Source of the DNA: Methylosinus sp. C49
GTDB lineage: Bacteria > Pseudomonadota > Alphaproteobacteria > Rhizobiales > Beijerinckiaceae
Reading direction: 5' to 3'
NCBI RefSeq assembly: GCF_009936375.1
Contig: NZ_AP022332.1
Location: 434,001 to 498,000, forward strand
DNA: 64,000 bases
Shown here: in pieces, positions 26,171 to 35,010 of the stretch
How positions within the stretch are numbered: the stretch's first letter is position 1
Layout: each line of letters begins with the position of its first letter
Made by a program: the position numbers and the translations under genes
The notes under the pieces: model-generated
Seen by the model: the letters and a program-made list of their open reading frames with translations, nothing else
Databases searched by the model: none
What the model was told of the DNA's origin: nothing

Positions 26171-26584
26171 TCAACGAGCGAGTCGGGGCTTGTAGATTTC
26201 GTGGCAGGTTTTGCAGACTTGCGTCGCCTCACGCGCGGAGGCGGCGGCGGCGTCGAACTCGCCTTTGTCGACCTTGGCGACGACATCGGCGATGAGACGC
26301 GAGCCGTCGCGGGAGATCGCCACGGCGTCATCCTTGCCGCGCTTGGCGAAATAGTCCTCCGTATAACGGAAACCGTCGAGCAGAATTTCCGCATCCTCTT
26401 TCGCGGCCTGCGAATTTTGCGCGGTGATGTCCGGCTCGAAATATTTGATCGTCTTTTCGAGATCGCGCATCAGATCGTCGTCGTAATCGCGCAGGTCCAG
26501 CGCGGCCAGCGCCGGCGTGGCGATCAGCATCGCGCAGAAGGCGAGACGCACGTGGGAATTTCGATAAGCTGAGATGCGGCTCAT
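26171..26584 (-). CDS. Second exported class II cytochrome c
   Basis: A 137-residue protein with signal peptide (LAFCAMLIATPALAA). The only haem motif, CKTCH, is at the C-terminus (followed by EIYKPRLAR), matching the c'/c556 fold. Start at 26584 chosen for the signal peptide. It lies 20 bp upstream of the hydrolase gene and 142 bp downstream of the DUF1501 gene. Probably the electron partner of the cytochrome b561 or of the DUF1549/DUF1553 protein. Confidence 0.86.
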   Translation of the reverse strand: MSRISAYRNSHVRLAFCAMLIATPALAALDLRDYDDDLMRDLEKTIKYFEPDITAQNSQAAKEDAEILLDGFRYTEDYFAKRGKDDAVAISRDGSRLIADVVAKVDKGEFDAAAASAREATQVCKTCHEIYKPRLAR

Positions 26585-26726
26585 GGCGCTTTCTTGAGAT
26601 CCTGCGTCGAGATGTCTGCTGTGCCGAGGGCGCGCCGGGGGGCGTTCTCGCGGCGCGCGCCGCCGCGCCGCGAGCAAGATCGGCGTGTCGCGCCGGAGCC
26701 GCGAGGGCTCCGGCCGAGTCTGATCG

Positions 26727-28184
26727 TCACGCGAGAATGTCGTTCACGACCTTGCCGTAGACGACTGTCGGGCGCTCGGCGCGGCCGGCGCGCAAATAGA
26801 TCGTCTTGAGGTGATCGAGACCCAGGAGCTGCAGCACGGTCGCGTGCAGATCATAGGTGTCGACCGGATTCTCGACGGTCTTGAGGCCGAGCTCGTCGGT
26901 GCGGCCATAGGTGAGGCCGTGCTTGACGCCGCCGCCGGCCAGCCACTGGGTGTAGCCCCAGGGATTGTGGTCGCGACCGTCGCCGCTCTGGCCGTAGGGC
27001 GTGCGGCCGAACTCCGAGGTCCACACGATGAGCGTGTCGTCGAGCAGGCCGCGCGACTGCAGATCGGCGAGCAGGCCGGCGACCGGCTTGTCGATGGCGC
27101 GCGCATGGGCGCTGTGATTGCGCTCGAGCTGGCGATGCGCGTCCCAGCTGGCGTCGTCGCCCTGGCCGAGGCCGGAGATGGGGCCGGACACCACATGCAC
27201 GAAGCGCACATTGCGCTCGACGAGGCGGCGGGCGCGCAGCAGCACAGTGCCCATGTCGCGCGTCGCCTCGTCGTCGAGGCCGTAGAGCGCCTTGGTCGCC
27301 TCGGTCTCCTTGGAGAGATCGACGGCCTCCGGCGCCGTCGCCTCCATGCGATAGGCGAGATCATAGGAATTGGTGCGCGCGGCGAGCTCGCTGTCCTGCG
27401 GACGCGCAGCGGAACCGATATCGTTGAGCCGATGCAGCAGGTCGAGGCTCTCGCGCTGCTGCTGCAGGCCGATCAGCTCCGGCGGCGCCTGATGGAGGAT
27501 CGGCTGCGCGCCCGGGCGGAAGGCCGTGCCCTGATAGACCGCCGGCAGGAATCCCGAGCTCCAATTGACCGAGCCCGCGCGCGGCTCGCGCTGGCCGCCA
27601 TAGAGCACGACATAAGGAGGCAGATCGGGATTGGCGGAGCCGAGCGCATAGGCGACCCAGGCGCCGAGCGACGGACGGCCGGGCGAAAGATCGCCGGTAT
27701 TGAGCTTCAGGATCGAGATGTCATGCGTGGCGCCGACGGTGACGCTGGATTTGACGAAGGTCAGTCTGTCCGCCTGCTGCGCGAGATTGGGCAGCAGGTC
27801 GGAGAACCAGGCGCCGCTCTGGCCATATTGCTTCCAGCTGCGCTTGTTGGAGACGAAGAGCTTGCCGACGCCGCCCTGAGTCGATGTCTTGATGCCCTCG
27901 AGGAAGGAGGCCGGAATGTCCTGGCCGGCGAGGCGCTCGAGCTCGGGCTTGTAGTCGAAGAGATCGAGCGTGCTGGGCGCGCCGTCCAAATGCAGCCAGA
28001 TGACCGATTTCACCTTGGCGGGAAAATGCGGCTGCTTGGCCGCCAGCGGATCGACGAAGCTCGCGGCGTTGGCCTGCGGAACGCCGAGCCAGCCGCCGCC
28101 GGGCATCATGCCGCCGACGGCGAAACCACCCACTCCATAGGCTGCGCTACGCAGCCATTCGCGACGCGATGTCTTGATGAGCAT
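26727..28184 (-). CDS. DUF1501 family protein, Tat-exported sulfatase-fold
   Basis: A 485-residue protein beginning with a twin-arginine signal (SRREWLRSAAYGVGGFAVGG). The family has an alkaline-phosphatase/sulfatase-like fold; visible motifs are VIWLHLDGAPSTLDLFDYKPE near the N-terminus and TLIVWTSEFGRTPYGQSGDGRDHNPWG in the C-terminal half, with His and Asp residues that could bind metal. DUF1501 genes are abundant in Planctomycetes and usually travel with DUF1549/DUF1553 genes, as here (38 bp apart). The reaction is not established. Confidence 0.9.
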   Translation of the reverse strand: MLIKTSRREWLRSAAYGVGGFAVGGMMPGGGWLGVPQANAASFVDPLAAKQPHFPAKVKSVIWLHLDGAPSTLDLFDYKPELERLAGQDIPASFLEGIKTSTQGGVGKLFVSNKRSWKQYGQSGAWFSDLLPNLAQQADRLTFVKSSVTVGATHDISILKLNTGDLSPGRPSLGAWVAYALGSANPDLPPYVVLYGGQREPRAGSVNWSSGFLPAVYQGTAFRPGAQPILHQAPPELIGLQQQRESLDLLHRLNDIGSAARPQDSELAARTNSYDLAYRMEATAPEAVDLSKETEATKALYGLDDEATRDMGTVLLRARRLVERNVRFVHVVSGPISGLGQGDDASWDAHRQLERNHSAHARAIDKPVAGLLADLQSRGLLDDTLIVWTSEFGRTPYGQSGDGRDHNPWGYTQWLAGGGVKHGLTYGRTDELGLKTVENPVDTYDLHATVLQLLGLDHLKTIYLRAGRAERPTVVYGKVVNDILA

Positions 28185-28222
28185 TGGTCTGCTCCCCTCG
28201 GTTCAGATTGCTGTGGTGTCTG

Positions 28223-30559
28223 TTAGAAGCGGTAGACGAAGTCGTTGCTGTTCACGACCGTATGCACGAGATCGACGAAGGCCGAGGCGCGCAGCGGATC
28301 GACGAAATGCGCTTTCGTCGTCACCGGCACAGCGATCGAGAGCTTGCCGTTCTCGGCCTTCTCGGCGATCGTCTTTTGATGCTGGTCGAGGAAGGCGTGC
28401 AGCGCCTTCACCTCCGGCTCGCTCGGCTTGCGGCCGAACAGCACGAGATAGAGACGATCGAGCTGCGCGGCTTCATTGTCGCCCGCCTCCTCGATCACGC
28501 GGCCGGCGAGCGCCTGCGACCATTGGAAAACGAGCTCGCTGTTGTAGAGCGTCAGCGCCTGCAGCGGCGTCGTCGTCACATCGCGCTTGCTGTGAATCTG
28601 CTGCGCGTTCGCCATGTCGAACGTCTCCAGCAGCGGATAGGGAAGGCTGCGCCGCGTGAAGATGTAGAGGCTGCGCCGCGTGTAATCCTGCGGGTCCTTC
28701 GAGGTCGTCCAGGAGGGATCCGTGTTGTTGAAATTGCCGCCGCCGATCAGATTGGCGGGAATGGGCGGGAACACGCTCGGACCGCCGATACGCTCATTGA
28801 GCTTGCCGGACGCCACGAGGATCGAGTCGCGAATTTCCTCCGCCTCGAGACGCTTGCGCGGGAAGACGGCCAGCAGTCTGTTCTCGGGATCGGCCTTGGC
28901 GACGTCCTCACGATACTCGGAGGACTGGCGATAGGTCGCCGAGAGCAGGATAGAGCGATGCAGCCTCTTCACGCTCCAGCCGTCCTTCACGAAGGTGAAG
29001 GCGAGATGGTCGAGCAGCTCCTGATTGGTCGGCTTGTCGCCGGCCTTGCCGAAGTCGCTGACCGTGCCGACAATGCCCTTGCCGAAATACTGGTTCCAAA
29101 CCCGATTGACGAAAACGCGCGCGGTGAGCGGATTCCTCTCGCTGACCAGCCAATCGGCGAGCGCCGTGCGGCGGCCGGAGGAAGTGGCCGTCGGCTTGAT
29201 GTCGGGCGTCTCGGTCGTCATGCCCTCGGGGAAGGCGGGCTTCACCTCGTCCAGCGGCTTCTCGTGATTGCCGACGAAGAGAATATGCGTGGGCGGCGCG
29301 TCGGCGTGGCCGAGCTCGGTGGCGGCGGTGAAGCTCAGCGAGCCTTTGTTGGAGCGCAGATTCTGGAACTTGCGCAGCTCCTGCGTCAGCTTCTGATATT
29401 CATCGGCCTTCTTGACGATCTCCTCGCTATGCTCCGGCGCGCTCTTGTCGTCGGCGGCGTAGCGCAGGAAGCCGGCGAGCGCAGCGTCGTTCGTCACCGA
29501 ATCGAGACGGTGATTGACCCAGCGGTCGAGCGCGTTCCACTGGTCCTTCGGCTTGAAGATCGATTCGCGGCTGTCCGTCAGATAGCGCTCCTTGTGATAT
29601 TTGAGCGCCGCCTCGCGGACAGAGTCGATGATCTCCTTCTGCCGCGCGCGAATGGCCTTGGTCGCCTCATTATAGACAGCCTGCTCCTTCTGGAACTCGG
29701 CCTCCACCTCGCCCTTCTTGGCGGGGACCTTCTCGTCGAAGGCGGTGTTGGCGAAGAAAGCCTGCAGCGAGAAATAGTCCTTCTGCGTGAGCTTGTCGGT
29801 CTTGTGATTGTGGCAGCGCGCGCAGCCGACCGTCGTGCCGAGAATCGCCTGGCCGATCGTGTCGACCATGTCCGTCGTGATCTGATATTTGCGCTGCACC
29901 AGATCGCGCGAATTGCTGTTGTCGGGGTATCCGGCGAGGAAGCCGGTCGCGACCAGCGCCTCCTGATCGCCCGGCGCGATCTCGTCGGCGGCGATCTGCT
30001 CGCGGATGAATTGCGCGTAGGATTTGTCCTCGTTGAACGCCTTGATCACATAATCGCGATACCGGAACATGTTCGGCCGCGTATTGTCGTTCTGGAAGCC
30101 GGTGCTGTCCGCATAGCGCGCGAGATCCAGCCACAAGCGCGCCTGACGCTCGCCATAGCGCGGCGAGGCGAGCAGACGATCGATGAGCTTCTCATAGGCG
30201 TCCGCGCTCTGGTCGTTCTCGAAGGCGGCGACCTCCTCGGGAGTGGGGATGAGGCCCCAGGCGTCCAATGTTGCGCGGCGAATGAAGGTGGCGCGGTCGG
30301 CGTCGGGCGAAGGCGTCAGACCGTGCGCCTCGATCTTGGAGAGCACGAAAGCGTCGAAGGACGAATGCGACCAATCCTTCTTCTGCACATTTGGCGCGAA
30401 GGGCTGGTAGACCGGCTGCCACGCCCAATGCGGCTTGCTCACGCGCGTCGATTCGGAAGCGGCGCCCGCCGGCGCCTTGTGCTCTTCGGCGATCGCGAGG
30501 GCCGCCGCAGAAGCGCTCAGCATCATTGCAATCACGGATCGTTTCAAGGTCTTCGTCAT
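28223..30559 (-). CDS. DUF1549/DUF1553 family exported protein
   Basis: A 778-residue protein with a signal peptide starting at MTKTLKRSV. The DUF1549 part spans about residues 50-260 (DAFVLSKIEAHGLTPSPDADR, then VGCARCHNHKTDKLTQKDYF), and the DUF1553 part about 440-720 (RTALADWLVSERNPLTARVFVNRVWNQYFGKG, then LPYPLLETFDMANAQQIHSKRDVTTTPLQAL). CARCH is a possible c-type haem or metal site within DUF1549. The separate N-terminal cytochrome domain seen in many planctomycete versions is absent. Leads the eight-gene run. Function unknown; partner of the DUF1501 protein by position. Confidence 0.9.
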   Translation of the reverse strand: MTKTLKRSVIAMMLSASAAALAIAEEHKAPAGAASESTRVSKPHWAWQPVYQPFAPNVQKKDWSHSSFDAFVLSKIEAHGLTPSPDADRATFIRRATLDAWGLIPTPEEVAAFENDQSADAYEKLIDRLLASPRYGERQARLWLDLARYADSTGFQNDNTRPNMFRYRDYVIKAFNEDKSYAQFIREQIAADEIAPGDQEALVATGFLAGYPDNSNSRDLVQRKYQITTDMVDTIGQAILGTTVGCARCHNHKTDKLTQKDYFSLQAFFANTAFDEKVPAKKGEVEAEFQKEQAVYNEATKAIRARQKEIIDSVREAALKYHKERYLTDSRESIFKPKDQWNALDRWVNHRLDSVTNDAALAGFLRYAADDKSAPEHSEEIVKKADEYQKLTQELRKFQNLRSNKGSLSFTAATELGHADAPPTHILFVGNHEKPLDEVKPAFPEGMTTETPDIKPTATSSGRRTALADWLVSERNPLTARVFVNRVWNQYFGKGIVGTVSDFGKAGDKPTNQELLDHLAFTFVKDGWSVKRLHRSILLSATYRQSSEYREDVAKADPENRLLAVFPRKRLEAEEIRDSILVASGKLNERIGGPSVFPPIPANLIGGGNFNNTDPSWTTSKDPQDYTRRSLYIFTRRSLPYPLLETFDMANAQQIHSKRDVTTTPLQALTLYNSELVFQWSQALAGRVIEEAGDNEAAQLDRLYLVLFGRKPSEPEVKALHAFLDQHQKTIAEKAENGKLSIAVPVTTKAHFVDPLRASAFVDLVHTVVNSNDFVYRF

Positions 30560-30811
30560 GTGCCAGCAACCTCGTTTTTCTCTATTGCCTATCGGCGTCA
30601 TGGGCTTATGAGACGACCGCATTCCGTCGGCGCGCCAATGCGCGCCGGCATTCTCGTGGCTCGAGGGTGACTTTAGGCGATTATATCGATTAAGTCTACA
30701 AATAAGATCGAGTTATAGGGCAAAAAGCGGACGCCGCGCATGGTTCGGTCGGTCCAGGAATGCGAATGCGTGCGCGCGCCGGGGCGCCTTACGCAATGAA
30801 TGATTGGAAAA

Positions 30812-31255
30812 TCAGATCTCGTAGCAGAGCGCGACCTCATCGGCGAGGTCGCGAACATGCGCCAGCGAGCAGTTGTCGAGCACGCCGGACAGAGCGCGTT
30901 GCGCATCCTGCATCACCAGCCGGACGGCGCATTTTTCGACATCGACGCAATCGTCGCAGGGCTGGTAGCGCGTCTTGCTGGCGCAAGGCAGCGGCGCCAG
31001 TGGACCGTCGAGCGCGCGTATGATGTTGCCGACGGTGATCGTCTCGGCCGGTCGAGCCAGAGTGTAGCCGCCGCCCTTGCCCATTTTGGAGCTGACATAG
31101 CCGAGATTGCGCAGCTCGCAGAGAATGGCGTCCAGAAATTTTTTGGGGATGCGCTGCGTCGTCGCGATCTCCTGGACCGGGACCGTTCGCCCGGGCTCGA
31201 AACGCGCGAGATAGCTCATGGCCTTGATGCCGTATTTGCCTTTTTTCGTCAGCAT
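30812..31255 (-). CDS. Rrf2-family regulator with candidate Fe-S cysteines
   Basis: A 147-residue winged-helix regulator of the IscR/CymR/RsrR family. The HTH is in the first 65 residues (YGIKAMSYLARF, VQEIATTQRIPKKFLDAILCELRNLGYV, then the wing GKGGGYTLARP). Residues about 90-110 hold four cysteines (PCASKTRYQPCDDCVDVEKC) in the place where IscR-type proteins bind a cluster, so redox or iron-sulfur sensing is likely. It follows the cysteine desulfurase gene on the same strand at 270 bp distance. Control of the nanocompartment genes or of itself is inferred. Confidence 0.88.
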   Translation of the reverse strand: MLTKKGKYGIKAMSYLARFEPGRTVPVQEIATTQRIPKKFLDAILCELRNLGYVSSKMGKGGGYTLARPAETITVGNIIRALDGPLAPLPCASKTRYQPCDDCVDVEKCAVRLVMQDAQRALSGVLDNCSLAHVRDLADEVALCYEI

Positions 31256-31411
31256 ATGGCCACCTCGTCTATAAGACCAGTAGACTATTAGTGGCGAGTC
31301 AATAAGTCAATAAAGACGATAGACCTTTCGTCGAAACGGGGGTGTGTGGAAGATCGGGACGACGCGCTCCTATCGGCGCGAAAGAAGGTTTTTCTCGCCG
31401 CGCGAGCGATA

Positions 31412-31510
31412 TCCGATCGAATGGACTCATTCGATCGATCTGAATTCGCACAGGGGTTGGAATCGAGATGCATGATCCGAGCCGATTGGATCGGATCACG
31501 CTCCTGGAGC
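31412..31510. repeat. Intergenic TCGATC-rich repeat, copy A
   Basis: An imperfectly palindromic intergenic element containing ttcgatcgatc then gaattcgc, and later ccgattggat followed by acgctc. The same order of blocks occurs at 54216-54303. It fills most of the 270-bp gap between the Rrf2 gene and the desulfurase stop and may end the desulfurase transcript. Confidence 0.7.
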
Positions 31511-31525
31511 GATGCGCGGCGTCCT

Positions 31526-33730
31526 TTAGAAAAAGCCGGCGCGTCCGCTCTGCAGGCGCAGGAGCGCGGCGACCAGCGCATCGACATCGGCGCATGTATT
31601 ATAGAAGGCCAGCGACGGCCGCACGGTCGCCTCGAGGCCGAAGCGGCGCAGAATCGGCTGCGCGCAATGGTGGCCGGCGCGCACTGCTATGCCCTCGCGG
31701 TCCAGCGCCTTGCCGACCTCCTCGGTGCGATGGCCGTCGAGCACGAAGGAGAGCACGCTCGCCTTCTCGGCCGCTGTGCCGATGAAGGCGAGGCCGGGCA
31801 CCATGCGCATTTTCTCTGTCGCATAGACGAGGAGATCGTGCTCGTAGCGGGCGATCACCTCCATGCCGATCGATTCGATATAATCGAGCGCCGCGCCGAG
31901 CCCCACGGCGTCGGCGATATTGCCGGTGCCGGCCTCGAAACGCTCCGGCGGGCCTTGATAGATGGTCTTCTCGAAGGTGACGTCGGCGATCATATTGCCG
32001 CCGCCCTGCCAGGGCGGCATGTCGGCGAGAACGTCGTCCCTGCCATAGACGACGCCGATTCCCGTCGGGCCGAAGACCTTATGACCGGAGAAGACGAAGA
32101 AGTCGCAGCCGATCGACTGCACATCCACCGGCATATGCGAGACCGATTGCGCGCCGTCGATGAGCACGCGCGCGCCATGGCGATGGGCCATGGCCGTGAT
32201 CTCATGCACCGGCGTCACCGTGCCGAGCGCGTTGGAGACCTGCGTCACCGAGACGATTCGCGTCCTCGGATTCAGCAGCTTCTCATATTCCTCGAGGATG
32301 ATCTGGCCGCGATCGTCCACCGGCGCGACGCGCAGCCGCGCGCCCTTCTCGGCGCAGAGCTGCTGCCAGGGCACGATATTGGCGTGATGCTCGAGCCAGG
32401 AGACGACGATCTCGTCGCCCGCCTGCACATTGCGGCGGCCCCAGGCCTGAGCGACGAGATTGATCGCCTCGGTGGCGCCGCGCGCGAAGATGATGTCCTT
32501 GACCGAAGCCGCCTTCAGGAAGCGGCGCACCTTCTCGCGCGCGGCCTCATAGGCGTCGGTCGAGCGCGCCGCCAGCGCATGGGCGGCGCGATGAATGTTG
32601 GAATTCTCATATTCGTAGAAATGCGCGAGCCGATCGATGACCGCCTGCGGCTTTTGCGTCGTCGCGGCGTTGTCGAGCCACACCAGCGGCTTGCCATGCA
32701 CCTGCTGCTGCAGAATGGGGAAGTCGCGCCTCGCCGCATAGGGGTCGAAGGCCGCCCGGCTCGCCGGCGCGCTGGCCGCGAGCTGCGGCGAATAGCCTTG
32801 CGGCTCTTGCGGAGCCGTCTTCGGTGCGGCGGGGACGGCGCCGGCGCGATCGAGGAAATAGAGCGAATCGGTCGCCGCGGGGCCGGCGGCGCCGGGCGCG
32901 AAGCTGCGCTCCTGGCCGGAGATTTCCGGCATGGCGACATTGGGCGTCCCCAGCGCGAAAGCATCCGACACGCGATGCGGATCGGCCTCCGAGGGGCCGG
33001 AATAGGCGAAGCGCTCCGGCGCGGCATCGGGGGCGGCGACGGCGGGCGCAGGCGCGACATCGGAGTCATAGCGGTCGACGAGCGAGAGCGACGGGTCCGC
33101 GGGAACGGAGCCCGGCGCGACCGCGGGCGCGCGCTCATGCAGGAAATAGAGATTGTCCACCGGGGCGGCCTTCACGCCGCCTGGAACGGAGTCGGGATCA
33201 TAGCCGCCGTAGGGCGCGGGCGCCTGCACGGGGGCCGCGCCGCCATATTGCGCGAGCGTGTTGGGAATGGCGGAATAATCGATCGCCGCCGTCGAAGGGC
33301 TTCCCGGCTCGAAGGCGCCGGCGGACGCGCCCGGCTGCGGAACATCCGAGAGTCCATAGGGCGGGACCGCCGGCTGCAAGCCGACCGGCGCCGAGGGCGC
33401 GGAGAGATTGGGCGTCGGCGCGATGGAGGGAATCGTCGTCGGCGGAACGTCCGGCGGCCCCACGGGCGCCCGCGCCGGCGCATAGGGCGCCACGCTGGTC
33501 ACGACGGACGGCGCCGGCGCCTCGGGCTGCATCGGTGGCGCGACGGGCGCGGCGGGAGAGAGCGTCGCCGGAGACTCGCTGGGCGAGGCCTGGAAAAAAA
33601 CATTGGCGAGACGGGCGATCATGGCCGGATCTGGAAAGGCCGGCGCTCCATGGCGCGTCAGCGTCTCCTCGGAGGGCGCAGTCGGCGCAGTGGCGCCGAA
33701 GGCCGCGGAATTGGACGGCGCAGAAGACAT
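31526..33730 (-). CDS. Cysteine desulfurase (SufS type) with encapsulin cargo-loading N-terminus
   Basis: A PLP enzyme of 734 residues that takes sulfur from cysteine. The catalytic part starts near residue 327 and is a complete group II desulfurase: WLDNAATTQKP, Lys551 in SGHKVFGP (PLP), and Cys689 in RAGHHCAQP (persulfide). Residues 1-325 are a Pro/Ala-rich, apparently disordered extension, absent from ordinary SufS. It contains three conserved-looking islands: AMIARLANVFF (36-46), DNLYFLHER (192-200) and DSLYFLDRA (288-296), the last two being copies of one motif. Such extensions are the cargo-loading domains of family 2A encapsulin desulfurases. The shell gene lies 81 bp upstream on the same strand. 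Confidence 0.93.
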   Translation of the reverse strand: MSSAPSNSAAFGATAPTAPSEETLTRHGAPAFPDPAMIARLANVFFQASPSESPATLSPAAPVAPPMQPEAPAPSVVTSVAPYAPARAPVGPPDVPPTTIPSIAPTPNLSAPSAPVGLQPAVPPYGLSDVPQPGASAGAFEPGSPSTAAIDYSAIPNTLAQYGGAAPVQAPAPYGGYDPDSVPGGVKAAPVDNLYFLHERAPAVAPGSVPADPSLSLVDRYDSDVAPAPAVAAPDAAPERFAYSGPSEADPHRVSDAFALGTPNVAMPEISGQERSFAPGAAGPAATDSLYFLDRAGAVPAAPKTAPQEPQGYSPQLAASAPASRAAFDPYAARRDFPILQQQVHGKPLVWLDNAATTQKPQAVIDRLAHFYEYENSNIHRAAHALAARSTDAYEAAREKVRRFLKAASVKDIIFARGATEAINLVAQAWGRRNVQAGDEIVVSWLEHHANIVPWQQLCAEKGARLRVAPVDDRGQIILEEYEKLLNPRTRIVSVTQVSNALGTVTPVHEITAMAHRHGARVLIDGAQSVSHMPVDVQSIGCDFFVFSGHKVFGPTGIGVVYGRDDVLADMPPWQGGGNMIADVTFEKTIYQGPPERFEAGTGNIADAVGLGAALDYIESIGMEVIARYEHDLLVYATEKMRMVPGLAFIGTAAEKASVLSFVLDGHRTEEVGKALDREGIAVRAGHHCAQPILRRFGLEATVRPSLAFYNTCADVDALVAALLRLQSGRAGFF

Positions 33731-33811
33731 GATCGCTCTCTCTCGAATGGTTCGGAAAAAGCGCGCCGGCGGCGGATTTCCGCCGGCGCGAGCGGCTCTG
33801 GGCCGTAAGGA

Positions 33812-34759
33812 TCAGAGGTATTTGTCGCCGTAATCGTGGAATTTGCCGACCTCGACGCCCTCGAGAACACCGAGAGCGTCATGCGTCAGCACGGCGGCCG
33901 AGCAATAGAGCGAGATGAGATAGGATGCGATGGCCTTACGGTTGATGCCCATGAAGCGTACCGAAAGGCTCGGCGCCACCTCGCCGGGAATGCCCGGCTG
34001 GAACAGGCCGATCACGCCCTGCTTCTTCTCGCCCGTGCGCAGCAGCAGAATATTGGTCTTGCCACTCTCGTCGATGAAGAGCTTGTCGCTCGGCACCAAG
34101 GGCAGGCCGCGCCAGGTGATGAAGGGCGAGCCGAATAAAGTGACGGTCGGCGGCGGCACGCCGCGGCGGGTGCATTCGCGACCGAAGGCCGCAATGGCGC
34201 GCGGATGGGCGAGGAAGAAAGCCGGCTCCTTCCACACCTTGGTGATGAGCTCGTCGAGATCGTCCGGCGTCGGCGCGCCCGTCCGCGTCCTGATTTTCAT
34301 CGACGGATGCACATTGGCGAGCAGGCCGTATTCGGCATTGTTGATGAGCTCGCTCTCCTGCCGCTCCTTGACCTTCTCCGTCAGCAGGCGGACCTGCTCC
34401 TGGATCTGATCGTAAGGATGGCTGTAGAGATCAGAGACGCGAGTCTGCACGTCGAGCACGGTCGTGACCGCGTTCATCGAGTATTCGCGCGGATGATCCT
34501 CGTAATCGACGAAGGTCTCCGGCAGATCGGCGTCGCGGTCGCGGGCCGGGCTGCAGGTCACGTCGGCGTCGGTCAGCGCCTTGTCTTCCTTGACGCGGTT
34601 CAGCCGGTAGATGCCGGCCTCGACGGGCGTCCAAGGCAGAAAGGACACGAGCCAGCGCGGCGTGATGCCCGACCACTGCGCTCTCGTCTTGGTCGCATTG
34701 GCGAGCTGGCGGGCCGCAGATTCGCTCAGCGTCCGCCGGACTTCTGGTTCCGTGGTCAT
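33812..34759 (-). CDS. Family 2A encapsulin shell protein (SrpI-like)
   Basis: A 315-residue HK97-fold shell protein of the SrpI group, which self-assembles into a protein nanocompartment around a cysteine desulfurase. Recognisable features are the N-terminal arm (ESAARQLANATKTRAQWSGITPRWL), a segment starting PREYSMNAVTTVLDVQTRVSDLY typical of family 2A, and a C-terminal part with GIPGEVAPSLSVRFMGINRKAIASYL. Length is normal. The cargo gene follows at 81 bp. In cyanobacteria SrpI is induced by sulfur limitation; here the flanking XRE-cupin and Rrf2 regulators could give a comparable response. The protein has no signal peptide, as expected for a cytosolic compartment. Confidence 0.92.
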   Translation of the reverse strand: MTTEPEVRRTLSESAARQLANATKTRAQWSGITPRWLVSFLPWTPVEAGIYRLNRVKEDKALTDADVTCSPARDRDADLPETFVDYEDHPREYSMNAVTTVLDVQTRVSDLYSHPYDQIQEQVRLLTEKVKERQESELINNAEYGLLANVHPSMKIRTRTGAPTPDDLDELITKVWKEPAFFLAHPRAIAAFGRECTRRGVPPPTVTLFGSPFITWRGLPLVPSDKLFIDESGKTNILLLRTGEKKQGVIGLFQPGIPGEVAPSLSVRFMGINRKAIASYLISLYCSAAVLTHDALGVLEGVEVGKFHDYGDKYL

Positions 34760-34911
34760 GGGTTCATTCCTCGAACGATGCGCCCGGCGCCGACGCGAGC
34801 TTTAGCGCGCGGACGCCGATGAACGTCGGCCGTCATCGAAAAATCGCGGCGGGACGAATCCGAGCCGCGAACGAGAACTACAGTCGCGCCCCAAACAAAT
34901 CAATAGTATTG

Positions 34912-34932
34912 TAAGTAGAAAATTTTACTACT
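34912..34932. promoter_or_regulatory. AT-rich inverted repeat in the encapsulin promoter region
   Basis: Arms aagtag and ctactt separated by 9 A/T-rich bases, in the 250-bp gap between the XRE-cupin gene and the encapsulin gene. The region from 34895 to 34985 is markedly AT-rich. A plausible operator for one of the two flanking regulators; unproven. Confidence 0.4.
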
Positions 34933-35010
34933 TTCAGATAATTACGTTGCTATATTCAATTACTATACGTCTACAAGAACGATATAGTGTGTGAAAGTTT
35001 GGCCGCGGGC

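Noticed and set aside
23626-26584. The two c-type cytochromes as possible MbnH
   Set aside because: MbnH is a roughly 400-residue diheme MauG-like enzyme; these are short proteins with one C-terminal haem motif each.
28184-30670. An 828-codon plus-strand frame opposite the DUF1549/DUF1553 gene
   Set aside because: No recognisable domain, low-complexity Arg/Leu/Glu composition; the minus-strand protein has clear family motifs and a signal peptide.
31346-33808. An 820-codon plus-strand frame opposite the cysteine desulfurase
   Set aside because: Shadow of the Pro/Ala-rich gene; the minus strand encodes PLP and Cys active sites.
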